Shown here: positions 28,839 through 38,290 of the stretch, piece by piece | Layout: every line of letters begins with the position of its first letter | How positions within the stretch are numbered: position 1 is the stretch's first letter | Assembly (NCBI RefSeq): GCF_026016465.1 | Contig: NZ_CP100390.1 | Span: forward strand, 1,402,001 to 1,466,000 | DNA length: 64,000 nt | From: Alkalimarinus alittae | GTDB taxonomy: Bacteria; Pseudomonadota; Gammaproteobacteria; Pseudomonadales; Oleiphilaceae | Reading direction: 5' to 3' | The notes under the pieces: model-generated | The model's database searches: none | What the model was told of the DNA's origin: nothing | The model's input: the letters and a program-made list of their open reading frames with translations, nothing else | Program-made: the position numbers and the translations under genes

Positions 28839-29765
28839 TTAATTACTCTGATCCTTGTAATGATAGGTTTTTACACGGTTTCGGCCCGCAGATTTGGCTT
28901 GGTACATGGCTATATCTGCGGTTTCAACCGCCTCGCTAATCGGGTGTCTTTTACTGATAGAGGATACACCAAAGGACGCCGTTATTTTAATGCTATAAGG
29001 TTGACCATCTAGCCCCGTAATATCAATGGGTTGGGCTGCCAGATCCTCTCTAATACGGTTCATAATGGCTTCAGTATCGTTGATGCTCGTATCAGGCAGA
29101 CAAAGTAGAAACTCTTCACCACCATAACGGCCAATCGAATCATAAGGGCGAAGTCTCTCTTTTAGATAATTTGCGAAAAACATCAGTACTTCATCGCCCG
29201 CTTGATGTCCGTATTGATCGTTTACCTTTTTGAAATAATCTAAGTCAACCATTACGATGCTAGAAACGCCTGAGGTTCGGGTTAGCCGTGCATGTTCTCT
29301 TTCTAATAATGCATATAATGCCTGACGATTGTGGACGCCCGTTAAGTAATCAAACGAATATAATTGGCCGAATAGAGCATCGCGAAGGTGTGTCATCGAA
29401 AGTGTAAATTCGATCTCTTTGGCGGTGAATTTATCGTAATCCTCGGGCGTTAATTCTTGCTTATTCGCTATTTTAAGAGAGATGTGTCTAACACTATCGT
29501 GCAGCGCTATATGGAGTGAACCAAGCCGTGGGAATTCGTCTTGTTCTTCGGTAAAAAGACTATGCTCGCCATAGTACCAAAGACCAAACCCACAATGCTT
29601 ATGGGCATTAGACTGTATAAATTCGTCAGAGATAGGCAGTTGGAAAACAAGCTTTTTGTTCCATTCAGCCAACCATTTTTTATGCAGCAATATGGCGTTG
29701 TTGATGGCAACAATGTCGCTATTTATTTGTGATACTACGTTGCTCTGTACAGATTTTGAAAGCAT
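28839..29765 (-). CDS. Diguanylate cyclase with zinc-sensing CZB domain (DgcZ-like)
   Basis: Cytoplasmic c-di-GMP synthase. The N-terminal CZB domain carries His28, Cys58, His85 and His89; their spacing (30, 27, 4) is the same as in E. coli DgcZ, where zinc binding inhibits activity. The C-terminal GGDEF domain has an intact active site (RYGGEEF) and an inhibitory I-site RPYD five residues before it. Length 308 residues, close to DgcZ. ATG 29765 is chosen over an upstream TTG at 29771. Single gene; c-di-GMP output is probably zinc controlled. Confidence 0.9.
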   Translation of the reverse strand: MLSKSVQSNVVSQINSDIVAINNAILLHKKWLAEWNKKLVFQLPISDEFIQSNAHKHCGFGLWYYGEHSLFTEEQDEFPRLGSLHIALHDSVRHISLKIANKQELTPEDYDKFTAKEIEFTLSMTHLRDALFGQLYSFDYLTGVHNRQALYALLEREHARLTRTSGVSSIVMVDLDYFKKVNDQYGHQAGDEVLMFFANYLKERLRPYDSIGRYGGEEFLLCLPDTSINDTEAIMNRIREDLAAQPIDITGLDGQPYSIKITASFGVSSISKRHPISEAVETADIAMYQAKSAGRNRVKTYHYKDQSN

Positions 29766-29869
29766 CAGCAAATTCTCATTTCAAATGAAGATATATTTAA
29801 TTAGCTTATATAATTCATTATAAAACGTGGGTGAATAATATATTTGATCTACTACATAAGAACGCTAAG

Positions 29870-30490
29870 TTACGTGTATTGAGCATACCCCCAATAGTTA
29901 AAACCTGCAATTTTAGGAGTGGATGGTAGATAGCGAGTTTCCATGTTCATTATAGTAAAACCGGCCTGCTCAAGGCATTGAGGAATAGGGCGGTTTAAAT
30001 TACAGCCACCGGATACCTGCTTCCAGTAAGGGTTTATGCGCTGCTGCCAACGTTTTATAGATTCGTCTGGCGCTTCTCCATGCTCGCAGAATAATAATTT
30101 ACCTCCTGGTTTAAGCACTCGTTTCATCTGGTTTAATGCTGCTTCCCAGTCGGGGATGGTACAGAGCGTATAGGTGAGGAGTATTGTGTCAACGCTATGA
30201 TTATCGAGTGGAATTTCTTCGCCAGGCAGGTCTAACCATTTTATATCTATAGCGGACTTTTCGAGATTCTTAGCTGCCTTTTTGCGCATCCCCGAGGAGG
30301 GTTCTAAGCCCCAGATAAACTCGACATTTTCAGGGTTGTAAAAAGGCAAGTTGAGCCCCGAGCCAAACCCAACCTCTAAAACGCGGCCTTCGGCAAAAGG
30401 GACTATTTTGTTTCGTTGCCGCAAAATGGGTTTGCTGCCACAAGCTAAGTTGATAACGTGAGGTAAGAGATACTCTTCATATAATTTCAT
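29870..30490 (-). CDS. Class I SAM-dependent methyltransferase
   Basis: A 206-residue soluble Rossmann-fold methyltransferase. Motif I is VLEVGFGSGLNLPFY (about residues 35-49), the post-I acidic residue lies in WGLEPS, and LPGEEIPLDNHSVD plus ILLTYTLCTIPD form motifs II/III. The pattern resembles UbiE/METTL7-like enzymes acting on lipids or small molecules; the substrate is unknown. It follows the mutarotase gene after 4 bp and so probably belongs to the MATE-mutarotase-methyltransferase operon. Confidence 0.8.
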   Translation of the reverse strand: MKLYEEYLLPHVINLACGSKPILRQRNKIVPFAEGRVLEVGFGSGLNLPFYNPENVEFIWGLEPSSGMRKKAAKNLEKSAIDIKWLDLPGEEIPLDNHSVDTILLTYTLCTIPDWEAALNQMKRVLKPGGKLLFCEHGEAPDESIKRWQQRINPYWKQVSGGCNLNRPIPQCLEQAGFTIMNMETRYLPSTPKIAGFNYWGYAQYT

Positions 30491-30494
30491 TGCA

Positions 30495-31418
30495 TTAGTG
30501 ACTCTTTAATATAGTCAACTCAGCCGTGGCAGATTGACCTGGGGGTACACGCCAAGTGTTGCCAAATGCTGCACCGCGCTCTACACAGATATACTCATCA
30601 TAGTGATTAACGGTAATGTCTGCCATTTTTTCAGCTAATTCACTCCCCGGGTTCCAAACGATAGCGGTGGGGCAATTTGTCCCTTTGATCGATAAAGAAG
30701 GTGACCCCTTAATTACTTGCTCAGTGTCGACGCTCTCGTACACTCGATCTACTTCGGTTTTAAAGCATACAGCGCCGCTTTGCGTTATGGGCGTTAAGGC
30801 GTTAGTGGCATCGAGATACGTGTTATTTTCTAGCCCTGTAACGCGAACACGGTTTAAATCGTCAACACAAAAATAACTGTGGAGCGCCCAGCTAAATGGC
30901 ATTTCAATGGGGCTTGAATTTTTTACAGAAAATGAAATATCAATATGATCTGACAGTAATAGAGTCAATTCGAGCGAGAATTTATGGGGGAATAGTGAAA
31001 AATCCTCTTTTGCAGACAGAAACTGGAAGACTAACTTCATCACGCCGGATGGGCTTTCTGTGATGTTGATGAGTTGCCAGTCTTGAGTGCGCACAAAACC
31101 ATGCTTAGGCTTGGTGGCATCTTGGTGGTTGACGCCAAACCAAGGTGCACAAACGGGAATGCCGCCGCGTACAGGATGCCCTTCTTGAAATACCGCTTTA
31201 GGGCTTAACCAAAGCCAAGGGGTCGCGTCCTTGGGGGCAAACTCTAAAAGTTGAGCACCTTGTACCGCAATCACTGCATTGCACATAGGGCTTTCAATAT
31301 TGAGTAGCGCTAGAGACTCAGTTGAACCATATAGCGCGCGACTATCAGACATAGAAACAGACGGGGCTAACTGAAGTTGTTCTTGTATAGATTGAAGATT
31401 TGTCACAGCAACGCTCAC
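30495..31418 (-). CDS. D-hexose-6-phosphate mutarotase (YeaD-like)
   Basis: Galactose-mutarotase-like fold of 307 residues, probably interconverting alpha and beta forms of glucose-6-phosphate in the cytoplasm. Conserved blocks are QGAQLLEFAP, HPVRGGIPVCAPWFG, KHGFVRTQDW (catalytic His), SWALHSYFCV (second His), and a late Glu in YICVERGAAF. The start is a GTG at 31418, 12 bp after the MATE gene; an internal ATG at 31352 would cut the family N-terminus short. Confidence 0.87.
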   Translation of the reverse strand: MSVAVTNLQSIQEQLQLAPSVSMSDSRALYGSTESLALLNIESPMCNAVIAVQGAQLLEFAPKDATPWLWLSPKAVFQEGHPVRGGIPVCAPWFGVNHQDATKPKHGFVRTQDWQLINITESPSGVMKLVFQFLSAKEDFSLFPHKFSLELTLLLSDHIDISFSVKNSSPIEMPFSWALHSYFCVDDLNRVRVTGLENNTYLDATNALTPITQSGAVCFKTEVDRVYESVDTEQVIKGSPSLSIKGTNCPTAIVWNPGSELAEKMADITVNHYDEYICVERGAAFGNTWRVPPGQSATAELTILKSH

Positions 31419-31430
31419 AGGTCGGTTGGT

Positions 31431-32804
31431 TTAAGGCATTAGTGTACGAATTTTTCTTTTCAATTGAGTGAAAGCGAGTATTCCTGCTAAGATATTGGCG
31501 ATCATTACACCTGCAAAAATCCCTATTACGCCCCATATCTGAGCGCCGATGAAGGCTAAGGGAACCATTAAAATGAATAGGCGAGTTAGCACTAAAATAG
31601 CGGCCTGTTTAGGTTGGTGGAAGGCATTGTATGTCGCACTGGTTACGATGATTAAGCCCATGCCGGCATAGCTAATCGGCACCATTCTCAGAAACATTTC
31701 GATCAGATGAATAACATCTGGATTGTCTGAAAATAATCTGGATAAAACAGGCGCGCTGAGGGCTAGAACAATACAAAGACTGGCCCCCCAAAGTAGTGCG
31801 AATTTAATCGCAAAGTTTAGGCTTTGTTGCACTCGGTCGTACTTTTTTGCGCCCCAGTTTTGACCTATAAAAGGGGTTAATACCGATGAAAGCGCCATGA
31901 CCCCAATCATCGCTAAAGACTCTATTCTTGTACCAACGCCTAGCGCGGCTACTGCATAGTCTCCGTATGAAGCGGCTAAGTGTGTGAGAATACCGATAGT
32001 GACGGGTGCCATCATATTGGTTGTGGCGGCAGGTAATGCCAATTTTAGTAGGCTGCTCCAAGATCGCCACACGTCTGCTAGTGACGGTATAGCAATCGTT
32101 AGCATTTTTTCTCTTAAAATTAAAACCCAAAGCGAAAAAAGAAAGGTTAAAGAGTATGAGATTAGCGTTGCTAATGCAGCACCTGTTAGCTCAAGCCTTG
32201 GAAAAGGGCCTAACCCAAAAATTAATAGTGGATCGAGAATAATGTTGACGGCCGCTGCAACTAACATCACACGACTAGGAGTCTTTGTGTCGCCTGTTGC
32301 CCTAATAGCGCTATTACCCACCATGGGGATTACCACCAACCCTACGCCAACATACCAAACAGACATATAGTCATGAATAAGGTCTATTTGCGGCATTGAG
32401 GCGCCAAGTGCGGTAAATATTGGGTCTATTGTATGATAACCGGTTAACGCGACTAAAAAGACCAGAATGAAGGCTAGAGCAAGACAGTCAGTTGTTAGGC
32501 GCTTAACCCTGCCATGGTCCCCTGAACCAATAGCGCGAGATACTAGAGCCGAGGTGCCAATGCTCAAGCCCATCGCAAGGCTAATTACTATCATGGTTAC
32601 AGGAAATGTAAAGCTAATTGCCGCTAACTCTTTTGCTCCCAGTTGACCAACATAAAACGTATCGACTACGTTAATAAAGATAATCGATATGATACCAAGT
32701 GCCATGTGCCTTGAAAGTGTTATAAGCGTTTTATCAACAGGGCCTTGAGTTAGTCGGGCTGAAGGCTTGCGTGCGGGGGGGGGAGTTGGGTGCTGGTTTG
32801 TCAT
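31431..32804 (-). CDS. MATE family efflux transporter
   Basis: Cation-coupled multidrug exporter of the MATE/NorM family with about 12 helices in two similar halves (457 residues). The N-terminal half shows FINVVDTFYVGQLGAKELAA and SIGTSALVSRAIGSGD, and the second half VLTPFIGQNWGAKKYDR, all typical. The N-terminus has a Pro-rich tail of about 20 residues. It is first in a likely operon with the mutarotase and methyltransferase. The substrate is unknown. Confidence 0.9.
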   Translation of the reverse strand: MTNQHPTPPPARKPSARLTQGPVDKTLITLSRHMALGIISIIFINVVDTFYVGQLGAKELAAISFTFPVTMIVISLAMGLSIGTSALVSRAIGSGDHGRVKRLTTDCLALAFILVFLVALTGYHTIDPIFTALGASMPQIDLIHDYMSVWYVGVGLVVIPMVGNSAIRATGDTKTPSRVMLVAAAVNIILDPLLIFGLGPFPRLELTGAALATLISYSLTFLFSLWVLILREKMLTIAIPSLADVWRSWSSLLKLALPAATTNMMAPVTIGILTHLAASYGDYAVAALGVGTRIESLAMIGVMALSSVLTPFIGQNWGAKKYDRVQQSLNFAIKFALLWGASLCIVLALSAPVLSRLFSDNPDVIHLIEMFLRMVPISYAGMGLIIVTSATYNAFHQPKQAAILVLTRLFILMVPLAFIGAQIWGVIGIFAGVMIANILAGILAFTQLKRKIRTLMP

Positions 32805-32992
32805 CGAGGCAGTATACTACATTTATTTATTACGTTGTGCTCAGTTTAACCGACTCTATTTATTGATAAGGTGGTTAATACAGAGTGTCATTTTAAAGTT
32901 TATTGCTATGCTATAGTTTTAATATAGGTTGTTTACGCTTGACCATATTTAAATAGCGAAACGTAATGGATGGTAACTAAGGCAGATCGATA

Positions 32993-33874
32993 ATGCTTGA
33001 AAAAACAACGCCCGATAGTATTGAAATTAATGAAAAAGATGCGGAAAACGCGCTAAAAGGCGTTATTATTCCTCCTCATCCTTACATATTACAGGATATA
33101 GCGGCTGTTTATCCTGACATAGAAAAAATTTCTTCAATCATAATAAAAGACCCTAGTGTTGCTGGCGCCATTATTAAAGTCGTTAATTCGGCCGCTTTTT
33201 CATTGGCAAGAGAGATTGAATCGGTTCAAGAAGCCGTTACGTTGTTAGGGCTTGATAGCGTGATCAACGTGGTTAACGCAGTGCTTTTAAAAAGTTCATT
33301 TCAAGAAACGGTTGATATGAAAGCATTGGAGTCATTCTGGCAAGCCAGTGATGATGCCGCTGTAGCTGCAGGTTTTATCGCTAAAGACCTTAAACTCTGT
33401 AAGCCGGATACTGCGTATATGGTTGGGTTGTTTCATGATTGCGGCGTCCCATTGATGATGCAGAAGCATAAAAACTATTTGAGCTTACTTCATAAAATAT
33501 ATGGCCAAGATCAACACCCATTTACCGTTGTTGAAAGTCATTTGTACAAAACAAACCATGCGGACTTAGGTTTTTTTCTAGCCAGATCATGGAAATTGCC
33601 TAAAATGGTCACCGACGTTATCAAGCATCACCACAATGTTGATCTATTGAATAAGCTGTTTGGGGCTGAACGAACAGAAACCACAACGCTGATGGCTATT
33701 CTAAAGTTGGCTGAGTATGTGACCAAAGAGTTTAAAACATTGGGTCAAAGCGAAGAGAGTTATGAATGGCTATCCATAAAAGATAGTTTATTAGACTACC
33801 TTGGCATTTGTGAACTAGATGTAGAGGATTTGAGAGAAAAAGCCATCGAAACCATTGAGGCGGGAACATGCTGA
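32993..33874 (+). CDS. HDOD domain protein
   Basis: A 293-residue cytoplasmic protein with an HDOD domain over about residues 20-220. IPPHPYILQDIAAVYPDIEKISSII and the block VNSAAFSLAREIESVQEAVTLLGLD are characteristic. HDOD proteins are signalling scaffolds related to HD phosphohydrolases but usually lack full metal sites; HDCGV and KHHHNV remain here. A ribosome site AAGGCAG precedes the ATG. No partner domain is fused. Confidence 0.85.
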   Translation: MLEKTTPDSIEINEKDAENALKGVIIPPHPYILQDIAAVYPDIEKISSIIIKDPSVAGAIIKVVNSAAFSLAREIESVQEAVTLLGLDSVINVVNAVLLKSSFQETVDMKALESFWQASDDAAVAAGFIAKDLKLCKPDTAYMVGLFHDCGVPLMMQKHKNYLSLLHKIYGQDQHPFTVVESHLYKTNHADLGFFLARSWKLPKMVTDVIKHHHNVDLLNKLFGAERTETTTLMAILKLAEYVTKEFKTLGQSEESYEWLSIKDSLLDYLGICELDVEDLREKAIETIEAGTC

Positions 33875-33893
33875 CTCGATAGTCAAAACACTG

Positions 33894-33937
33894 GCGAATA
33901 AAGTGCTGTGGTCACGTTGGTATAGCACCTTATTCGC
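33894..33937. terminator. Hairpin between convergent genes
   Basis: A 14-base inverted repeat, 33894-33907 with 33924-33937, has a single mismatch and a 16-nt loop, in the gap between the HDOD gene and the convergent small secreted protein gene. There is no clean T-run, so it may be a Rho-assisted or bidirectional end. Confidence 0.5.
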
Positions 33938-33995
33938 GTGATATTTATGATCAAGGATGTTTCTTTTCTGTTTATCTAACTGTATATTTGACGTC

Positions 33996-34523
33996 CTATC
34001 GCTGGGCAGGTTGCTGCTTTTTGACGTATTGCTTGAGCTCAGCTCTAAATGACACCAAATCATGTATCTGTTGTTCGATGCTAGTCATCTTCTGTTGGTT
34101 TTTAACTTTCTTTTTTGTATAGAAATTTAATGATTGGTATTGGCGGCTTGCCTGCCAAAATGCGGTGTCTGGTTCGATATATTGTAAAAAGTCTTTACAG
34201 TTATACCCCTCTTGACCTGTGCTGATGGCTGTTTGGCAGTCATTAGACTTTAGCCATGCTTCGGATATGATACTAGCAACTTTGTCGACTCGTTCGTCTA
34301 ACGGGCCGTCTAGAACAACAGGCTGTTTGTACTGGTTGCGCCCGTCGATATCTTCCCACCAATGTGAGGTTGGATGAGCTGCTTTAGCGGATGTATAGTT
34401 TTTGCTGATATGGCTGCAGGGTGTATCTGAATAGACTGTTCGTTGATTAATTTCGCAGGTATGAATTTCAGCGGCAGCGTTTGAAGATATTAGGCTTACA
34501 AGTAATACAGTAAAAACTCTCAT
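33996..34523 (-). CDS. Secreted DUF4124-like protein
   Basis: A 175-residue protein with a signal peptide (residues 1-18, ending AAA). The mature start IHTCEINQRTVYSDTPC matches the short DUF4124 motif (Cys, then a Y-S-D-x-P-C block) found in periplasmic proteins of unknown function. Two further Cys (in DCQTAI and YNCKDF) may form a second disulfide, and the C-terminal third is predicted coiled coil rich in Lys and Gln. Nothing more specific can be said. Confidence 0.65.
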   Translation of the reverse strand: MRVFTVLLVSLISSNAAAEIHTCEINQRTVYSDTPCSHISKNYTSAKAAHPTSHWWEDIDGRNQYKQPVVLDGPLDERVDKVASIISEAWLKSNDCQTAISTGQEGYNCKDFLQYIEPDTAFWQASRQYQSLNFYTKKKVKNQQKMTSIEQQIHDLVSFRAELKQYVKKQQPAQR

Positions 34524-34707
34524 GTAGTGCCCCGATTTTTATTAGAATGGGTTTATATTGTTTTTGCTCTTCCGTGAATTAATAGAGTTATCATAATAAC
34601 GCAATATAGAAAATTAAATAGTACATAGGTCTAATAATTGGCCTTGCGTTCATTATTTAAGCGCTGATTTTATAGTTGTTATTTGAACGTAACGTGACAA
34701 ATCATTA

Positions 34708-34736
34708 CTGATAAAATGTTGATTTTTGTTTACAAT
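34708..34736 (+). promoter_or_regulatory. Sigma-70 promoter of trhO
   Basis: CTGATA (34708-34713), 17-bp spacer, TACAAT (34731-34736), about 58 bases before the ATG at 34794. Confidence 0.55.
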
Positions 34737-34793
34737 CCCAGCCCCAAAAATTGCTCTGGTTTTACGTTCCAGACCGCATGATAGGTGAATACT

Positions 34794-35852
34794 ATGATTT
34801 TGAAAGAAACAGATGGGCCTTTGAAGCAAGCAGAAGGGTCTAAAAAAGAAGTCAGCTTGTCCCAAACGGTTGTCTGTGCGTTATATAAATTTGTAACGCT
34901 TAGCGATTATGAAATGCTACGTCAGCCTTTACTTGATGTCATGCTCAAAAATGAAGTGAGAGGCACGCTGCTGTTGGCCGAAGAAGGTATCAACGGAACT
35001 GTAGCAAGTAGTCGAGAAGGTATTGATGCACTGTTGGATTGGTTGAAAACAGATAGCCGGTTTGCTGATATTTCTTATAAAGAATCGTATGACGAAGGTG
35101 TTCCATTTAATAGAACTAAGGTCAAGCTGAAAAAAGAAATTGTAACCATGGGGGTTGAAGGTATTGACCCTAAACATGTAGTGGGCACTTACGTTAAGCC
35201 TAAAGACTGGAATGCATTGATTTCTGACCCTGAGGTTCTGTTGGTTGATACTCGTAACGACTATGAAGTTAATATTGGTACGTTTAAGAATGCTGTAAAT
35301 CCTCAAACTGAGACGTTCCGAGAATTTCCTGAGTATGTTGAGAAGCATCTTGACCCAGCAAAACATAAGAAAGTTGCGATGTTTTGTACGGGAGGAATCC
35401 GTTGCGAAAAGTCTACCGCGTTTTTGAAAGAAAAAGGCTTTGATGAAGTGTATCACCTTGAAGGTGGAATTCTTAAGTACCTTGAAGAAGTGCCAGAAGA
35501 AAAGACTTTATGGGAAGGTGAATGCTTTGTATTTGATAATCGTGTTGCCGTAGATCACAAGCTCGAAAAGGGACAGTACGACCAATGTAACGCGTGCAGG
35601 TTCCCCATCACTGAACAAGAAAAGTTAAGTGAGCACTATGTAGTTGGCGTCAGCTGCCCGCATTGTTTTGATAAGAGTAGTGATGAACAAAAAGCACGGT
35701 ATGCTGAACGTCAGCGTCAAATTGACTTAGCTTCTCAGCGAGGAGAAGAACATGTCGGCGACGAAGCTGCAAAGGTAATAGCAAAGCGGCGTGAGTTGAA
35801 GCAAGAGGCTCGGTTAAAACAGCAACAGCGATGCTCTGACTTTCCTGGGTAG
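34794..35852 (+). CDS. trhO: tRNA uridine 5-hydroxylase TrhO (rhodanese family, YceA)
   Basis: Catalyses oxygen-dependent formation of 5-hydroxyuridine at position 34 of certain tRNAs. It has an N-terminal acylphosphatase-like domain, a central rhodanese domain with active-site loop [10 protein letters not shown] (Cys198 from this start), and a C-terminal zinc-like motif CNACRFPI with a later CPHC. ATG 34794 is chosen because AGGTGA lies 7 bases before it; a GTG at 34785 is possible. Length 352 residues, as for YceA. Possibly single gene, converging with the small Cys protein gene (stop codons adjacent). Confidence 0.93.
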   Translation: MILKETDGPLKQAEGSKKEVSLSQTVVCALYKFVTLSDYEMLRQPLLDVMLKNEVRGTLLLAEEGINGTVASSREGIDALLDWLKTDSRFADISYKESYDEGVPFNRTKVKLKKEIVTMGVEGIDPKHVVGTYVKPKDWNALISDPEVLLVDTRNDYEVNIGTFKNAVNPQTETFREFPEYVEKHLDPAKHKKVAMFCTGGIRCEKSTAFLKEKGFDEVYHLEGGILKYLEEVPEEKTLWEGECFVFDNRVAVDHKLEKGQYDQCNACRFPITEQEKLSEHYVVGVSCPHCFDKSSDEQKARYAERQRQIDLASQRGEEHVGDEAAKVIAKRRELKQEARLKQQQRCSDFPG

Positions 35853-36287
35853 TTAAGATGTTTTTGGGGGAGGGATGGTAGATAGGATTTTACTTTTCTC
35901 CCCATGAAGTACCTTGATCAGTTCAACTCTTGATACGTCTTTAGGAATGCCTTTCTCCTCTAAATAGTCCATCATACGGTTAAAGTGCTGTCGACGCTTA
36001 TTACCTTTATCAGACATGTCTCGACGATCATTAAACTCATCCATTAGTGTAGAGCCGCATGGGCAATTTCGAAACACTTCAACAACAGTAGAGCCATCAT
36101 CTTCAACTGAAGACTTCATTGAGGAGGTCGCAGTAGGAATCTTTTCGGTCGCTTTTATAAACGCTTCTGCTGTTTGATAAGACCTTCCACAACAGGCGCA
36201 TTTTTTGGGGAAAGCAGATGCCGCTAATGCCGTTAATCCATCAAATAGTTCGCTATCGATTTTAATTTCATCGCCATTACCGGCCAT
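35853..36287 (-). CDS. Conserved small protein with CxCC...CxC cysteines, unknown function
   Basis: A 144-residue soluble protein I do not recognise. Cysteines at 30, 32, 33 (KCACCGRSY) and 75, 77 (NCPCGSTL) look like a metal-binding site, followed by a charged helical region (DMSDKGNKRRQHFNRMMDYL) and a C-terminal VELIKVLHGEK. There is no signal peptide. It abuts the trhO stop and is divergent from the histidine kinase block at 36.5 kb, so it could be linked to that signalling locus. The open frame, ATG start and codon use look real. Confidence 0.6.
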   Translation of the reverse strand: MAGNGDEIKIDSELFDGLTALAASAFPKKCACCGRSYQTAEAFIKATEKIPTATSSMKSSVEDDGSTVVEVFRNCPCGSTLMDEFNDRRDMSDKGNKRRQHFNRMMDYLEEKGIPKDVSRVELIKVLHGEKSKILSTIPPPKTS

Positions 36288-36547
36288 ATCATTGCCTATC
36301 GAATTTTTTATATACCTACTATTAACTATAGGCTGAATTTTAGATTGATCAAAAATAATTTGGTCTCTGATATTGTGATATTAATGAACAGTTTGATGCT
36401 CGTGTTTTTTTTGATTTTCAAGCTATAGTGTTAATAAGACCTTAAAAAAAGTGTGAATAAGGCCTGCCTAATTTTAGTCTACCGCCCCAAAATGATACGG
36501 GTAAATGACGCCGGCTAATTGAGCGCCGTTGTAATGGGTAATAATCG

Positions 36548-38290
36548 TTGAAAAAATCGATTTCAAGAAACATAACGTTGACCGTATGCGGCTTACTTGT
36601 TGCGTTAAACCTTGTTGTGAGTTTTGTTACGTATATTAAAAATAATAAAGACGAAGAGCTTAGATTTCAGCAGCGCGCGCTTTATATTACAGAAATTGCC
36701 TCGCAGTCAGGAAGCGGCTTATTGTGGGGGTTTGAGTACGATAAGTTAGCACTTTTTAGTGAATACCTTCTTGATGACCCTATTTTATCTGGCGTGTTAT
36801 TTACCTCTAGTTCGGAAACTCATTTTGGAAACCGTATCATTGGCTTTGTTAAAGGCAAGGGCAGCGTTAATGACGAGGCTGATAGTATTGAACCTTATTA
36901 TCCTGAATATTATGACGATATTAAGCATATTGAGCTTATTCGAGGGGGTGAAACTATTGGTCAGTTATTCGTTTTTTTTGATAAGAGAAGTCTACACGCG
37001 CACCAAACTCAACGGATATGGGCTGATTTAATCAGGGGTACATTGATTTTTTCGGTCTTCTTTATTGCGATATATGTTGTTCTGCAAACACAATTTGTTA
37101 AGCCTTTTAAGCGCTCCCATGAGTTGGCAAAAGCGTTAACGAAGAAGTTTAATGAGTTTAACCTTCACATCGGTAAAGGAGGAAATCTAGAGTCTAGTAG
37201 CTTTAACGATTTTAATGCCCTAATCGAGGGGTACTCCGTTCAACTAAACCGGCAGGATGAAGTAGGAGATTTTTATCGCGCTTTTAATGCCTTGGTGAAT
37301 GCTATAACGATGATCCTATCTGAGCTTTCTCAATACTCCGCACAATTAAACACGCTCAATGAAGAGCTAGAGCAAAGAGTGAAGGATAGAACTCAAGAGC
37401 TTGAAGACACTCTTAATAGCTTAAAAAATACACAAAGTCGTATGGTTCAGCAAGAAAAGCTAGCCTCTATTGGCCAACTGGCGGCTGGGGTCGCACATGA
37501 AATCAACAACCCTTTAGGGTATATCAGCAGTAATATTAACCGGCTTGAGGATTACTTTAACGACATATCTGAATTTATTGATGCACTAGAAAAACAGTCG
37601 ACTCAAACTGATGGCTTTTCGATAGAGAGCGATAGTCGTAAAACGTTTTCAGAGCTTAAGGCTCAGTTTGACTATGGTTTTATCAAACAAGATCTCCCAG
37701 ACCTATTAAAGGACTGTGTAGAAGGGAGTGTGAGAGTACAGACGATTGTGCAAAATCTTAAGTCATTCTCTCGAATGGATGATGCGGGAGAAAATACCGA
37801 GTTTGATATTAATGATGCCGTTAATAGTACGCTAAAGCTTGTGCGCAATGAGCTGAAATACAACTGTGATGTTGAAATAGATTTAGGTGATTCATTAGTC
37901 GTGGCTGGCCATTACGGACAAATCAATCAGGTTATTTCTAACTTGTTAGTCAACGCATCGCATGCGATTAAAGAAACAGGGAAGCATGGCTCCGTTGTAA
38001 TTAAAACCTGGTCAGATGAGTGCAATGTATATTTAAGGGTAAAAGATACAGGAAAGGGTATTCCACAGAGTCAAATAAACAAAATATTTGAAGCTTTTTT
38101 TACCACTAAAGATGTAGGGAAGGGGACTGGTCTCGGGCTTAATATTTCCTACGATATTATCGTTAATAAACACGGGGGTGACATTTCGGTAGAAAGTGAG
38201 GTGGGAAAAGGCACTTCATTTTTGATAACGCTACCTCGTGAGCGAAGGCGTGATGATACCGATGAAGTCAGGAGAGAACGTGACATTTAG
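36548..38290 (+). CDS. Membrane sensor histidine kinase
   Basis: A 580-residue kinase: transmembrane helix 1 (about 9-29), a periplasmic sensor region (30-160) with a GLLWGFEYDKL stretch, helix 2 (about 163-181), a juxtamembrane linker, a coiled coil (255-305), then HisKA with His317 in GVAHEINNPLG and an HATPase domain with NLLVNASHAI (N box), DTGKGIP (G1) and GTGLGLNIS (G2). The only in-frame start is a TTG at 36548; there is no early ATG. It lacks a fused receiver and is followed at once by a second kinase and two receivers, so phosphate probably goes to those. Confidence 0.87.
   Translation: MKKSISRNITLTVCGLLVALNLVVSFVTYIKNNKDEELRFQQRALYITEIASQSGSGLLWGFEYDKLALFSEYLLDDPILSGVLFTSSSETHFGNRIIGFVKGKGSVNDEADSIEPYYPEYYDDIKHIELIRGGETIGQLFVFFDKRSLHAHQTQRIWADLIRGTLIFSVFFIAIYVVLQTQFVKPFKRSHELAKALTKKFNEFNLHIGKGGNLESSSFNDFNALIEGYSVQLNRQDEVGDFYRAFNALVNAITMILSELSQYSAQLNTLNEELEQRVKDRTQELEDTLNSLKNTQSRMVQQEKLASIGQLAAGVAHEINNPLGYISSNINRLEDYFNDISEFIDALEKQSTQTDGFSIESDSRKTFSELKAQFDYGFIKQDLPDLLKDCVEGSVRVQTIVQNLKSFSRMDDAGENTEFDINDAVNSTLKLVRNELKYNCDVEIDLGDSLVVAGHYGQINQVISNLLVNASHAIKETGKHGSVVIKTWSDECNVYLRVKDTGKGIPQSQINKIFEAFFTTKDVGKGTGLGLNISYDIIVNKHGGDISVESEVGKGTSFLITLPRERRRDDTDEVRRERDI

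Noticed and set aside
34929-35456. 175-codon minus-strand open frame inside trhO
   Set aside because: Overlaps a confidently assigned gene in antisense and shows no domain or ribosome site.
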